A stretch of 64,000 nucleotides of DNA from Anthopleura xanthogrammica (GCA_964019055.1 OZ025215.1:8494208-8558207), one strand, 5' to 3'; numbered from the stretch's first letter, positions 1-11,563 are shown. Program-made: numbers and translations. Notes: a model not told the origin generated them from the sequence alone.

Positions 1-52
1 CAGCCAATCACAGGGCTTGATTGGTGATAGACCATTAGTAGGTTTTTTCTAA
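1..52 (-). repeat. End fragment of a dispersed element
   Basis: The first 52 bases are the reverse complement of 48995-49046 with one difference (51 of 52 by eye). The other copy lies inside an RFX intron, where it begins the sequence that interrupts a MITE. The element continues off the window's left edge. Confidence 0.7.
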
Positions 53-196
53 TATGAAATATTATTTTGTTTATCTACGACTTGGAGATTTTTGCGATTC
101 TTTTTTACTAATTTTAAAGAACTTTTCACTGGTCAACGGACGTTTCACGTTTGCCGTAAACGGGATTCTTAAACTCTCTTTTGTATTGTTAACCAG

Positions 197-3100
197 GGAG
201 TTTAGTGAGAGAGCAACTGTGGTACAACAAAGTTATAAAGAGTTTTTAGAATCAAGATCAAGATATCTGGAGCTGTTAAATGGGTGAGTTTAATTTCTTC
301 ATGCTGAAGTTGAAAAGCACCTTAAAAGTAGACACAGTTCCCAGTCCTGTCTTGAAAGGCCTTTGCATCAAAGCAAGACGATGGTGACGATGGTGAGCTT
401 GCAATGGTAGAAATGTGAAGAATTGTCCAAGGTGTTAAAAAAGGTTTCTATCATTGCAAGGTCACCTTATGTCTTGCTTCAATGCAAAGGCACTGCTACC
501 TTTCATTGCAAGATGGTGCAGGGAACTGTGAAGGGGACTATTAATCAACTGTAATAAAATTATTAGATTATCAAGGATAAATTACTTTGGTTCGTCAGTT
601 ACTGTGATAATGGTTGACCAATGGATGCGAAGCTGCAAATTCCCTATATTATATGTATCAATCTTTCTAGATTTATAAAGTAAAGGCATTAATCAATGAT
701 GATTATATATTAAAATAAGGAATGTATTTTCTGAACAGTTATGATGAAATCCTTCAAATTCTTGCTGAGATACCTGTGTTGCCATGTCTGTTGTCCAGCC
801 AGCATGCCAACAGACCAGAGTTCAGGGATGGTGTCAGTCTTCTGGAATGGATTAGTGCTCAAGATCATAAGAATAGCCTACAAGATATAGTCACCCAGTG
901 TAGTACAGCTATTGGACAGTTTGATGAGAGTGTGATGCAAGGTGTAATGAATGAAGTATTTCAGGTGAGAGAAGACGTCAGGGCTAAAATAACCGCCAGT
1001 CAACAATTTACACTATTGAGAGTTAAGCATGTTAAGATCGAATCCTTCTGTTCATATGTTGTATGTCATTTGCCACGATCAAGACGCCTCATTTCATTTA
1101 AGTTGTCAGTTTAATTTTCGACGAAGCTTTGAAGCGTCTTGATCGTGGCAAATGACATGACATATGAACAGAAGGATTCGATCCTAACATCAGTTTGATC
1201 TGGTGGCGAATTACAGCTGAATAAATGTCTCAAAAATGTTCAGTATGTCTCCAAGTATATCCAGTATATCTATCATGTATGTCATGCCAACTAAATCACG
1301 AGTCAATGATTCTAAAGGTCATTTTGCAATCTGATATTACCTAACAGTAACGCAATCTAAATAATGTTCATGTTAATGTTTAATTGAATATAATGTCAGT
1401 GTTCGTGTCTTCAACAAAGCATTTCTTATGTTTTTATCTACCAGGTACGAGAAGCACTAGACAACAGCAGCATGAAAGAAATTAAGGGTTTAGATGAAAG
1501 GTTGATGCATCTACAGCAGTTTCTACAGAAGGTACAAGAACTGATGCAGTCACAGTCAGATATGGCACAGGTAACCCAACAGATAGAAAAAGAACTATAG
1601 ACCCCTTTCATGTGACTAAAAGCGCCATTGAGCTTCCAGAAATGGGGCTATATAAATGTTAATTGTTATTATTATTATGTGATGTCAATGCAGCTCAATT
1701 TGGTGGACCAAAAATGAGAACTTCAATCTCCTGTGAATTTGAACTAATTGTTTTGTCCTCCAAATTGAGCTGCATTCTGATGTGCTGCAAAGGGTCTATA
1801 AACCATGCATGTATGCATAGACAATATATTTTTCCGGTGTTGTGATTGGATATCCTGCCATCTGAAGCCTCTCTGCATAGAAAGGGATCTCTGCTTCAAG
1901 TATCAACTTTGTTTTTTTGAAATTTTATCAATTTACTTTTGTCATGAGGGGAGAGGGGAGAGGGGAGAGGGGAGAGGGGAGAGGGGAGAGGGGAGAGGGG
2001 AGAGGGGAGAGGGGAGAGGGGAGAGGGGAGAGGGGAGAGGGGAGAGGGGAGAGGGGAGAGGGGAGAGGGGAGAGGGGGCAGGTAGGAATATTTTAGTTAC
2101 TTCATGCTACAGAAATCACAGATAGATTATGTTGTTGAATTCCCAATTGTTCCACTTCTTTGACTAGGACAGAAAATTAAGATTGTTATATTTAAATATT
2201 ATCCCAATATTGTGTACTCCTTTAGGGCTTTATTCAAAACCAGACCAGGGCACAGAACATTGGAGATGCATCTGTTTTACCAGACCTGTGTGCAAGTCAT
2301 CAGAAACAGTTGATGATGTTACTGAAGAACCACTCTCAGCTAAAGTATGTGTGATATGAAGAAAACAATCAGCACCTTTAAGATGCAGTCTACACTATAA
2401 GTGATAGATAAAACATGAGTGGGAGACCTTTATAGGGATTAAAAATGGCGAGCCGCAGGATGAATCTTTTGCCGATTTAAAAACTCAGTCATGGTTGTGA
2501 TTTTCTATTGTGTTTGGCCTTATGAATATTAATGAATTTGATAAGCCAGTTTAAAGTTTAAGAATCGTTTTCAGTACGCATGCGATTTTATCCCGAATTA
2601 ATCAAAATCAGGTTTAAACAAAAGGTGACAAATTCAGAATAAAATCGCATGCACACTGAAAATGATTCTTAAACTTTGAACTCCCTTATAGATACCATTA
2701 GTGGTAATTTCATGAGATGACATAAAAAAATTTCTCATCTTCAGGGATTATCTTCGCCGCTCTGCCAAAGCCAAAGAAGAATTATCAGTCAATCTACACA
2801 CAAGACTAAGGTAATCATAGATACTGTAAGCTTCTTGGATAGCATCTTGGATAGTCCTTTTGCAGTGGTCTTTGTAGCTTTTGAAATAACCCAAAACACC
2901 AGACCCAAAGAAGTTAGAAAGATGTAAACAGCTATGACAAACTCTGTCCATGAATGCTTAGCAGATTTTTTTGTTATAGACCCCTTTAACATGACATCAA
3001 AGCAGCTCTACTTGGAGGACAAAAAAGGCATTTTAATCTCCTGAGAATTGGAACCTATTGTTTTTGTCCTTCAAATTGAGCTACATTCCGATTGCTGCAA

Positions 3101-6100
3101 GGGTTTATTCCCTAATGTTAATAATTATAGGAGAAGAGAGAAATGATGCTTATTGAATTGAACAAAAGAAATTGTACAGTACAAGGAATACTGGTAGTGG
3201 TAGCATGTGTCAATGCAAACAACCTATTGAAAGAAGTAATCATTGAAGCTTTGAAAATAAAACAGCAGCATTCCCTAAATCAATATATTTTGTACTTAAA
3301 TTCCAGGTGGATAATGTACATAGAAAAGAAAGTTTGTGATACTGATAGTACCTTGATTATGTACCATGAAAATATTCGCAGGATAAAACGAAGGTAAAAA
3401 TAAACTCCTTTCCTATCAATTTTTGATTTTTTTCTGCATCAGTTTTTAGAATGTATATTTATCTATTTATTTTCATTGTTAGACTTGATATCCTGGATCA
3501 AGTAAGTGAAGCACCAAAGATGTATGTTGTTGCTGCTGCAGAAGTTGTTCGTCGTAGGAAATTCTCTTCTCAGTTTTTGAGGGTAAGATCCAAAAGTCTA
3601 TCATTGAGGGCGGATCTTCAGCAGAAAAAAGACAGTATTTGTTAAAGTTAGATGCTTTTTTTTATTGTTTTCTGTCGTGTTGATGGACAAAACTCAATTA
3701 GCCCCCCCCCCCCTAAAATTTTGGCTAGATCCGCCCTTGATCATGACCATTCAGTCCTTTGATCATCACAATAGACAACTGTGATTAATGGCTTTGAGGG
3801 GCAAATCCAGAAATTTGCAATGGGGTGTCCGAAATGAAAAAAGTGACGAAGTTGACTTCATGGTTGCCACAGGTCAGGGAAAAGTCAGGGAAAAAAATTT
3901 TTTTTCAAGGTCAGGGAAAAGTCAGGGAATTCTACTCTCAGTCAGGAAAAAATTAGATTTTGAGCAAAAGTCAGGGAATTTTTTTGTTCACACAGTATTT
4001 GAAAATGCTGTATGGTCCCTCCTAGCTGGTATGATGGTTTTATAGATGGTATACATACAGTAGTCACCTCTCAACAGTCTCTCCCTTGAGTCAAAGCCTT
4101 TCTCAGGGTAGATCTGGAGTTTTCCTCCCTCCACAAAGTTCCTACTCAATCTATTTAGTATTGAATGTGGATTTTCAAAATTATCTGGTAAAAGTGGAAA
4201 CTCTGTGAGTTACTCATTCCTTGATTTAGATCAGCTCAGAGGTTGTTTCAGTGTTTGATAAAAAATGGTAACCCTGGTTCTCACTAGCGATTCAAGCATG
4301 AGCACAAGTGCAAGCCAACACAAGAAAAACAAAATCTTCCATTCTCTTGCACTTGCGTTTGTGCTTGCGTTGCTTCTTTTCATAGTGAGAACATGCACTA
4401 ACTTCGAGTTGCATCCGCTTGTGTTGCCAGTGAGATGATAACAGAGGCTATGCATTTTGAAACTATCAACCATTTTATAAAATACTCAAATTTATTTCAT
4501 CTCTTGTTCTAGTGGGCAAATAAATTGCATGAGAATGTTGCACAGATGCAAGCAGAAGAAAACACAAGAAGAGAAGACTTTGCTCTTCAGTTTGGTAAGC
4601 AACAAATTGTTACAATGTATAGCAAGATTAATCATCATACCATAAAACAGGAATCTAATAATTGTCTCTCTTTTTGCTTTTTCAGGCCGACATTTCTTAC
4701 AGACATTATTTACAGGAATGGAGGATCGACCTACAAAATTTGCTGTAAATATTAATTCTAATACACATTCTAAAGTTTGATGCTCTAGTGCCTCTAAATT
4801 TATTGGCTACACTTCAAAATTTGCTAGTTTTAGATTCCTTTCCTTAACTTGTCATGTTCTTATTATATCCTAGGACAAACACCCAAAGCCTTTTGACAGA
4901 CAGCTGCCAATCATCACAGATCATGACCTGGAACATTTACAATCATTGGTCCCAAGGTTCAAAGAATACTTAGAAGAAAGTCCAATTAACATGAGCGTGG
5001 GAGAAGACTTCTCAGAAGCAAACTCACTTTCCATGATGTTCAAGCTGCAAGAATCACAGATGGTGTCTTCACAAAGCTCTCAAAAAGAAATGTCAGCCAG
5101 TAAGACATCCATGAGTGTGGATGTATCAACTCAAGCAGCTTTTTGGATGGATGGAGGAGGGGTAGTTATTGAAGAATCCAAAGACTCCGATGAAGGGAAC
5201 AACAAAAGTACAAGATTAGGTCAGATGAGCAGCTCCCAGACATCAACAGATGAATCAGCGCCATTAAATTTACAATCCAGTGATGAAAGCCCACCAAAAA
5301 GCCACCAGAAGGACAGCGACACAGGCTCAGAGCCGAGCTCTGGCTTAACAGACAGCGACATCATGTTTAAGTCTGCGCAAGAGGACTATGTTACAGTTGA
5401 AGGTGCTGACTTTGGCTCTAAAGATGACAGCTTTTCCCAGAATGAATGTACTCCTCATCCATCAATCATAAGTGAACACAACTCAAGTCAGACTCTCACG
5501 CTTACTAGCTCTGGTTCACAGAGTATTACAGCTAGTACACAGACTGACTTTAGCTTGGAGGAAAACCTAATATGTAGTGACGAGGACGAGAAAAGTAAAA
5601 CTGATTCTTTGTACTCAAAAGAAGCTGTTGTTAAACTCGAAGAGAGAATCACAGAATTAGAAGATGAACTAAAATGTAACACAGAAGAATTGAATACAAT
5701 TGTTCAAAGGAATGCTAAACTAGAGGATCTTAACAAAAATTTGACAGAGTTGCTACAAAATGCTGTTGTTTCATTACGTGAGGAACTTAGAGCAAGTAGA
5801 GAATTGATTTCAGATTGCAAGGGAACAATGAACAGAGAAATTCAGGTTGCGTGGAGTACAATGCAAGAATTTGCTGAAGAAGTTATTAATTCAGTGTCAA
5901 CATTTGAGTCTGAAAGAACTAAACAAGAAATGGATCAAATTATTCGACAACTTGGTGAAAAATACCAGGAGGAGAAAACTGAATTATTAAACACTAAAGT
6001 GCAATTAGAATTAAAAATTAATAATATAACTATGGAATTACACAAAGTTCAGGAAGAATGTAATATCACCAAGGCTAAAAATGCTGACGAAATTCAAAGG

Positions 6101-9100
6101 TTAATGACAGAATTGGATGAATACAGGGGACAGTGTGAGGAACAGCAGAATATGTTGATGAAGTTAAAGGAAAACAAAGGGCAAACTGAGGAAGAACAGC
6201 AAACGCGATTCAATGCTATTATCATGAGACTGAAACGGGAGAAGGATCAAATAGTCAGTCAATTAAATGAAAAAATGAAAGAAATGGAAATGGAAAATGA
6301 GAAACAGAAAGTAGAATTAACTGAACTACGGCAAGAAAGGCATTCATCTTTGAAGGAGAAAGAGTTGCTAGTTTCAAACTTCCAGGAGAGGGAGAAGGAA
6401 TATGCAGCATCGATGAGTGCCTTAGAACAAAAGCTACAACAGAATCAAAGCATGATGGAAATGAATGAGAAGGAATTTGAAATGAGGTTAGAGAAAGAGA
6501 AAGCTGGTGCTTTAATGTTGCTGGACATGGAGCGACATGTGTGGGAGGCTGAGAAGAATAAACAAGAAGATACAGAAATGAAACAAGAGGGGTGAGTGAG
6601 CAGCCTTTCATGTACGAATGTACAAATTATTGCTAACTTTTTTAAAAATTTAATTGGGTGGCCATGGTATAGCATGTCATTCTCAAAGCTAACCTAAATC
6701 ATTTGTTTAATTTGCAGAAGCAAGCTGAGCTATGTTGAGAAATTAGAACAACTTCAAAAGGTATTAATGAAATTATTTGTAATAGTAATTTATCAAGTCA
6801 GAGATGAATCTCAACAAAAGGCAACTGAATGCACAGAAACTCTATAATAATCAGATTCTAACTTTCTAATCTTACAGACCTTAGTTTTTTTTGTCTTCTC
6901 TGTTCCTTTGTTGTTGTTTTTTTTTTGCTCTTCTGTTCTGCTCTTTTCTTGAACTCTTCTTCTGTTCCCAGTCACTGCTATTTGGCGTAATTCTCTGTTT
7001 TCTTTTCCTCAACTTTCCTTCTTCCTGAAGTCTTTGCATCTAACTCCCTTCTAGTGTTAATTAATTGTATAAGTTTCATTATAAAGATTCTTATAGGTAT
7101 TAAATTTGTTTCAGGCATCAATGGAGAAGGATGAACAAATAAAATCTTTGAAGAAACAATTGGTAATAGAGCCAAAAGAGTCACTTATCCATCCATACAC
7201 AAATCTACCATCCATTCATCAACTCCATACACCCTCTCACCTATCTATCCATTCATCCAACTATCCATTCATTCATTTATTCACTCCCTCTTTCTATTGA
7301 TTCATTCACTCTTTTATCCATCTATCCATGCACCCAACTATTCATTTATTCACTTATTCACTCCCTCCTTCTATTGATTCATTCACCCTCCCTCCTATCT
7401 CTCCATTCACCCAACTATCCATTTTTTACTCCCTCCTTCTATTCACTCCCTTCATTCACTCTTTTATCCATTTATTTACTCCCTCCTTCTATTCACTCCC
7501 TTCATTCACTCTTTTATCCATTTATTTACTCCCTCCTTCTATTCACTCCCTTCATTCACTCTTTTATCCATCTATCCATGCACCCAACTATCCATTTATT
7601 CACTCCCTCCTTCTATTCACTCCCTCCATTCACTATTTTATCCATCCATCCATCCATCCACCCAACTGTCCATTTATTCACCCCCTCCATTCACTATTTT
7701 ATCCATCCATCCATCCACCCAACTGTCCATTTATTCACTCCCTCCATTCACTATTTTATCCATCCATCCATCCACCCAACTGTCCATTTATTCACTCCCT
7801 CCATTCACTATTTTATCCATCCATCATCCACCCAACTGTCCATTTATTCACTCCCTCCATTCACTATTTTATCCATCCATCATCCACCCAACTGTCCATT
7901 TATTCACTCCCTCCATTCATTCACTTTTCCATCCATCTATCCACCCACCCAACTATGCATTCATTCATTCATTCATTCATTCATTCATTCATTCATTCAT
8001 TCATTCATTCATTCATTCATTCATTCATTCATTCATTCATTCATTCATTCATTCATTCATTCATTCATTCATTCATTCATTCATTCATTCATTCATTCAT
8101 TCATTCATTCATTCATTCATTCATTCATTCATTCATTCATTCATTCATTCATTCATTCATTCATTCATTCATTCATTCATTCATTCATTCATTCCTTCAT
8201 TCCTTCATTCCTTCATTCCTTCATTCCTTCATTCCTTCATTCCTTCATTCCTTCATTCCTTCATTCATTCATTCATTCATTCATTCATTCATTCATTCAT
8301 TCATTCTTTCTTTCATTCATTCATTCATTCATTCATTCTTTCATTCATTCATTCATTCATTCATTCATTCATTCATTCATTCATTCATTCATTCATTCAT
8401 TTTATCTGCTCTCCCTTTCCCTGGTACTCAAATCGTTTCCATGGTCTTTTTTCACAAATCAATGCCCCTTAGAAAGTACTTATAACTTAGTTACTACTAG
8501 AAGTGTTTATTTCTTGTCTTATGTATACATTGTTTGTTTTCACTAAACAGACACCTGGTGCAGGTGATAATCAAAAGCCAGAGAAAGTTACCCTAAAAGA
8601 GTGAGTACTGTGTGCTTTGTTTATTGGTGCAGGGCTTGAAATGCTGACCGGTCAGTTGCCAACCATGATGACCAGCCAAATTAGTCAAAATGATTGGCAA
8701 GGCAAAGATTTGACTGAAAAAGTTCCAATTCTGTCTGGACATTGCCTGTTGACTGGGTGTTATTTCAAGTCCTGTTGAAGGCCCATTCATTTGTGTCAGA
8801 CATGTAGGGAAACATCCCTTTGGGTTATACACCCCCCCCCCCCCCCCCCACAACAGAATTCTGCACACCCAGAGAATCAAGGGTGGAATACCAGTATTGC
8901 ACTTGCCTCTCACCTCTGGGGTTTCCAGTTTGATTCCTCCGATTCAGCATCACATGTGAGCAGAGTTTGTTAGGTTTCTCCCTTGATTTGAGGGTTTTCT
9001 TACTGCATTTTGGTTTCCCTCTCTCTGAGAAACCTAACACACTAAATTCTAATTTGATAGATCTGTGAGTTAGCTGTGCCCTGACTTTAATCAGCCTAGA

Positions 9101-9711
9101 AGTTGACTAATTCAAATAGATGTTTAGGTTCATAATATACTAAATTGCTTCTTCAACCTATGTATTTCCACGTGTATTTTGCCAAGCTTTTATAATAATA
9201 ATAATAATAACAACTTTATTGGACAGGGTACACCGTTACCAGGCTGATAATTTTCAGGTGGCCCTCTTAACTATAGATATACAATATATATAAAATTTTA
9301 AAATATTATAGAATCTGATGTAATAATGTAAAAAATATATAGTGATCGAAAAATATTACTTAGTACTTGGAAGATGTAAGAGAAAAAAGGAACTAAGCAC
9401 AATAGGATCGGAATATTAAGTACTGAGGAAAATATGGCAAAAAAAATAAAATAAAATAAAATAAAATAAATTTAAAAGAAAATCTATATATAATATGTAT
9501 GAATAAAAAGAAAATAATGATTAAATACATGTCTAATTGTCTAAATTAAATCTTTCCAGATAAATATTAGAATACATATGATTTATATAATGTTTTTTGT
9601 AATGTTTTGACCTAGAAATTGTTTCAGGGTATCAATAGAATATTAAATTTGCATTTGAAGTTTCAGAGAACCAATTACATTGCTTCATTTTTATCTCAAA
9701 CAGCTTGTAAC

Positions 9712-9760
<49 letters not shown>

Positions 9761-11563
9761 CATACTTAATTTTGAAATGTATATGTGATCGTACCATACT
9801 GAATGGGGGCTCAGTGGTACGATCACATATACATTTCATATTCCATCACCATATGCAAACCAACATTATCATATACTTAATTTTCTGAACAAGTGTGGTC
9901 ATGGCAATATTGTAACGATCTATATTATTTATTTTTTGTTGTTTATAGCTTTCAGTGTGGTGACCTGATCCTGTTGATATTTGACCCAAGATATGAGAAT
10001 TACCTTGTGTTTAGTACTGGACCTACCCTGTACTTCTTGCATCCTGAATCAATGAGTGTCTTAGACATTGCCACAAGTGAGTATTCCCTTATGAATGAAT
10101 CAATCAATGAACCTCTGAATGGATGAGTACTGTTAAGGGTTGAGCAAGAGTATGAGTGGAATGACGGGATGCACAAAAAAAATGAATGGTTTGAAAAAGT
10201 GAACGAGAGAATGAATGGTTGAAAAAGTAATTAAATGAATGAATGAGAAAATGAATGAATAATTTATTTAGGAATAAAATGAATGAATGAATCAATGAGT
10301 GAATGTATTAATAAATGGATAGAAAGGTGTGTATGTGCATGCATAAACAATGGATGTGTGAATGGATGGATTGATGAATGAATGGATGGATGAATGAATG
10401 AATGGATGAATGAGCAGATAATTCTAGCTAACTGTAGATGTGTGTCAGTTTTAACATAATTCTTATTTTTAGGTGGGGTTAAAAGGCGAGACTGGGTGTT
10501 GGCTCTGCTGACTGACAAGGAATACTGTCAGGCTAAGAAGGTATGCACTGATTTATTATATTATTCATGTTCAACCAAGCGATCACATATACATTTCATA
10601 TTCCATCATCATACGCAAACCAACATTATCATGTATTTTCCTTAGACATTTCTGTGACTGTAGCTTATACAGTACGTTTGTCACAATTAAACCCACATTA
10701 ACGACCTACTCGCCATTAGAGTCTCCAGCAGCTCAGTGGTAGAGCGTCCGACTAGCATACAGAGGGTCGTGGGTTCGATTCCCATCTGGGGCTCAGAATT
10801 TTTTCTGAGTCCATTCAGTATGGTACAATCACATATACATTTCATATGACCAGAATTCACACAGAACATGAGAAACAAAATCCCATGACTTCTCTATGTG
10901 ACTCTTTTCCATTATGTTTTATAAATTACATCCATGACCTCAAAATTAATTTAGCACAGCAATAATAGCAGCAGTGTTGTGTTTCTAAACTTGAGTTAAC
11001 CACTATATATCTACAGCATGATGCGCAAAAGGATGACCACATTTAATGTATTTGCATACTTCCATACACAAGCTTTTTCTGCCAAACTAGATTCATGCCT
11101 TGTTTAGTAAAAACAGCACTCTTTGCACTGAAATGTGTCAGTTTAAATGTACAAAAGCCCATGCATAAAAGTATGCAAATACATTAAAATGTGGTCATAC
11201 TTTTAAGCGTCACACGGTATGTTTGGCAAAGATCTAAATTCCATGACTTTTCCAGGCCTGGAATAAAGGTTTCAAACTCCATGACTTTCCATGTGTTTTT
11301 TTTCATAACTGTGTGAACCCCGAGATGTCCTAAGGGTTTAATTAAAATTTTAAATTAGAGTTACAATTAGTCAATAATCATACTTGGCCTCTGGATTTCA
11401 TATCAGGGTTATCTCCAACATTTTGCATGCAAGACTATCAAATACTTTTTAATAAACTTGTGAATCAAGAAAATTGCTTATTTCATTTCAGGCTCATAAT
11501 CGCTTTCATGTTCCTGTTGGTACAAAGTTTTACAGAATACAGGCTAAACAATGTGAAAGATAA
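197..11563 (+). CDS. RB1CC1: RB1CC1/FIP200 autophagy scaffold, 5'-partial (16 exons)
   Basis: FIP200 is the scaffold of the ULK1/ATG1 autophagy-initiation complex. Exons, all GT-AG and phase-consistent: 197-283, 739-964, 1445-1570, 2226-2344, 2745-2810, 3307-3393, 3483-3582, 4513-4594, 4686-4744, 4874-6591, 6718-6760, 7115-7162, 8551-8600, 9949-10076, 10473-10540, 11492-11563 (stop TAA). This gives about 1,025 codons; the N-terminal ubiquitin-like part lies off the left edge. Diagnostic similarity to human FIP200 runs along its length: DGVSLLEWISAQD, GDASVLPDLCASH, APKMYVVAAAEVVRRRKF, then a serine-rich disordered stretch and a long coiled coil in exon 10. The last three exons encode the C-terminal Claw (FQCGDLILLIFDPRYENY, DKEYCQAKKAHNRF, VPVGTKFYRIQAK). 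The coiled coil is shorter than in vertebrates. Family knowledge and sequence agree; the partial state is only a window effect. Confidence 0.94.
335..528. mobile_element. Foldback/MITE-like element in RB1CC1 intron
   Basis: Imperfect inverted repeat of about 194 bp: the ends CAGTTCCC and GGGAACTG pair, and the arms continue with TTTGCATCAAAGCAAGAC against GTCTTGCTTCAATGCAAA. No coding capacity. It occupies most of the 284-738 intron. Confidence 0.65.
1030..1189. mobile_element. Foldback/MITE-like element, about 160 bp
   Basis: Near-perfect inverted arms of about 55 bp (left arm GTTAAGATCGAATCCTTCTG, right arm CAGAAGGATTCGATCCTAAC) around a spacer of about 45 bp. It sits in the 965-1444 intron of RB1CC1. 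No ORF of its own. Confidence 0.8.
1596..1800. mobile_element. TATAGACCCC MITE family, copy A
   Basis: Starts TATAGACCCCTTTCATGTGA and ends AAAGGGTCTATA, so it has terminal inverted repeats with TA at each edge, suggesting a Tc1/mariner-type mobiliser. Two other copies share the interior (TCAATCTCCTG and TTTTGTCCTCCAAATTGA). This copy is longer than the others (205 versus about 135 bp), with extra sequence after the left end. Confidence 0.8.
1946..2078 (+). repeat. (GGGGAGA)n heptamer array, about 19 copies
   Basis: Uninterrupted 7-bp tandem repeat in the 1571-2225 intron of RB1CC1. Every unit carries a run of four Gs separated by three bases, the classical G-quadruplex spacing, on the sense strand of the gene. 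Confidence 0.97.
2404..2544 (+). repeat. GATAAAACATGAG repeat, internally deleted copy
   Basis: Shares GATAAAACATGAG, then a GAGACCTTTAT block, ATGGCGAGCCGCAGG and a long tail ending GAATATTAATGAATTTGATA with 19366-19663. It lacks the roughly 150-bp middle of that copy. Lies in the 2345-2744 intron. Confidence 0.75.
2549..2682. mobile_element. Foldback/MITE-like element, 134 bp
   Basis: Inverted arms AGTTTAAAGTTTAAGAATCG and CGATTCTTAAACTTTGAACT-like sequence, extended inward by GCATGCGATTTTAT against ATAAAATCGCATGC. It directly abuts the end of the preceding repeat. Confidence 0.75.
2975..3108. mobile_element. TATAGACCCC MITE family, copy B
   Basis: Begins TATAGACCCCTTTAACATGA and shares the family's interior (AATCTCCTGAGAATTGG, TTGTCCTTCAAATTGAG). 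The right end has decayed to GCAAGGGTTTATT. In the 2811-3306 intron of RB1CC1. Confidence 0.78.
3583..4512. other. RB1CC1 intron with GTCAGGGAA direct repeats
   Basis: No gene. Between about 3871 and 3985 the motif GTCAGGGAA recurs, mostly in runs of A, giving a spurious open frame. From about 4265 to 4440 a degenerate foldback pairs TTCTCACTAGCGA with the TAGTGAGAAC region. An 11-base run of C lies near 3703. Confidence 0.55.
6608..6680 (+). repeat. Partial copy of the GTGCGACGC MITE
   Basis: Contains GTACAAATT, then AAAAATTTAATTGGGTGGCC and a following ATGG, matching the right part of 45028-45239. Terminal bases are missing. It lies in the short intron before exon 6718-6760. Confidence 0.55.
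7180..8403 (+). repeat. CATT tetranucleotide and related minisatellite tract
   Basis: The 7163-8550 intron of RB1CC1 is almost wholly low complexity. A pyrimidine-rich minisatellite (units with CCATTTATTCACTCCCTCC, CATCCATCCACCCAACTGTC) at about 7180-7955 passes into (CATT)n from about 7959, with a block of CATTCCTT octamers near 8193-8262, up to 8403. The long open frames here (SFIHSFIH repeats) are by-products of the repeat. Confidence 0.95.
8631..8774. mobile_element. GGCTTGAAAT MITE family, copy 1
   Basis: Left end AGGGCTTGAAATGCTGACC pairs with right end GTTATTTCAAGTCCTG. The interior shares CAAAGATTTGACTG and GTTCCAATTCTG (as complement) with 46420-46606. In the intron following exon 8551-8600. 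Confidence 0.7.
8855..9110 (+). repeat. Probable tRNA-related SINE
   Basis: Contains a B-box-like AGTTTGATTCC followed by a tail with CACATGTGAGCAGAG and pyrimidine-rich sequence. A related stretch occurs at about 50195-50310. An 18-base C run (8832-8849) lies just upstream. Assignment rests on the B-box-like core and the second copy only. Confidence 0.4.
9717..9758 (+). repeat. (CA)n microsatellite
   Basis: About 20 uninterrupted CA dinucleotides in the 8601-9948 intron of RB1CC1. The rest of that intron is AT-rich, with an ATA run near 9193 and AAAAT units near 9444. Confidence 0.95.
9772..9840. repeat. Head-to-head SINE-tail palindrome
   Basis: AAATGTATATGTGATCGTAC and its reverse complement GTACGATCACATATACATTT flank a roughly 22-bp spacer containing GGGGGCTCAGT. 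Each arm matches the 3' tail of the tRNA-like element at 10690-10848, and another tail copy lies at 10577-10640. Confidence 0.8.
10270..10415 (+). repeat. Degenerate AATG/ATGG tetranucleotide repeat
   Basis: Imperfect GAATGAATGAAT and GGATGGAT runs in the 10077-10472 intron. They are the reverse complement in type of the CATT tract two introns upstream. Confidence 0.85.
10690..10848 (+). repeat. tRNA-derived SINE (Ala-like head)
   Basis: Residues 10718-10795 fold like a tRNA. Acceptor strands TCTCCAG and CTGGGGC pair except at the first position; the D arm is GCTC/GAGC with loop AGTGGTA; the T arm is GTGGG/CCCAT with loop TTCGATT. The A box (AGCTCAGTGGTAGAGC) and B box (GGTTCGATTCC) are intact. 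The anticodon stem has two mismatches and the loop would read AGC (Ala). The tail ACAATCACATATACATTTCA recurs nearby. These points indicate a SINE, not a working tRNA. Confidence 0.75.
11019..11214. mobile_element. Foldback/MITE-like element in last RB1CC1 intron
   Basis: GACCACATTTAATGTATTTG pairs with CAAATACATTAAAATGTGGT. The arms continue outward (GATGCGCAAAAGGATG against CATACTTTTAAGCGTC). The rest of the 10541-11491 intron is unremarkable, with a short CATGACTTTCC repeat near 11240-11290. Confidence 0.75.

Larger units (their letters stand above)
9949..11563 (+). other. RB1CC1: Claw-domain exons of RB1CC1
   Basis: Three exons (9949-10076, 10473-10540, 11492-11563) together encode the ATG11/FIP200 C-terminal Claw fold, which in other animals binds cargo receptors such as p62. 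Visible hallmarks are GDLILLIFD, LYFLHPES, RRDWVLALLTDKEYCQAKK and GTKFYRIQAK. The domain is complete, ending in QCER before the stop. Confidence 0.9.

Noticed and set aside
1805..2125. Open frame with GERGEGRGERG repeats
   Set aside because: Reading of the GGGGAGA array; intronic.
3788..4045. 85-aa plus-strand open frame near GTCAGGGAA repeats
   Set aside because: Repeat-derived, intronic and without similarity.
7328..8546. Two overlapping long open frames rich in SFIH repeats
   Set aside because: They are translations of the CATT tetranucleotide repeat inside an RB1CC1 intron, open in more than one frame, with no domain.
10718..10795. Functional tRNA-Ala gene
   Set aside because: The anticodon stem has two mismatches, the first acceptor pair fails, and the sequence is embedded in a repeat with tails found elsewhere.
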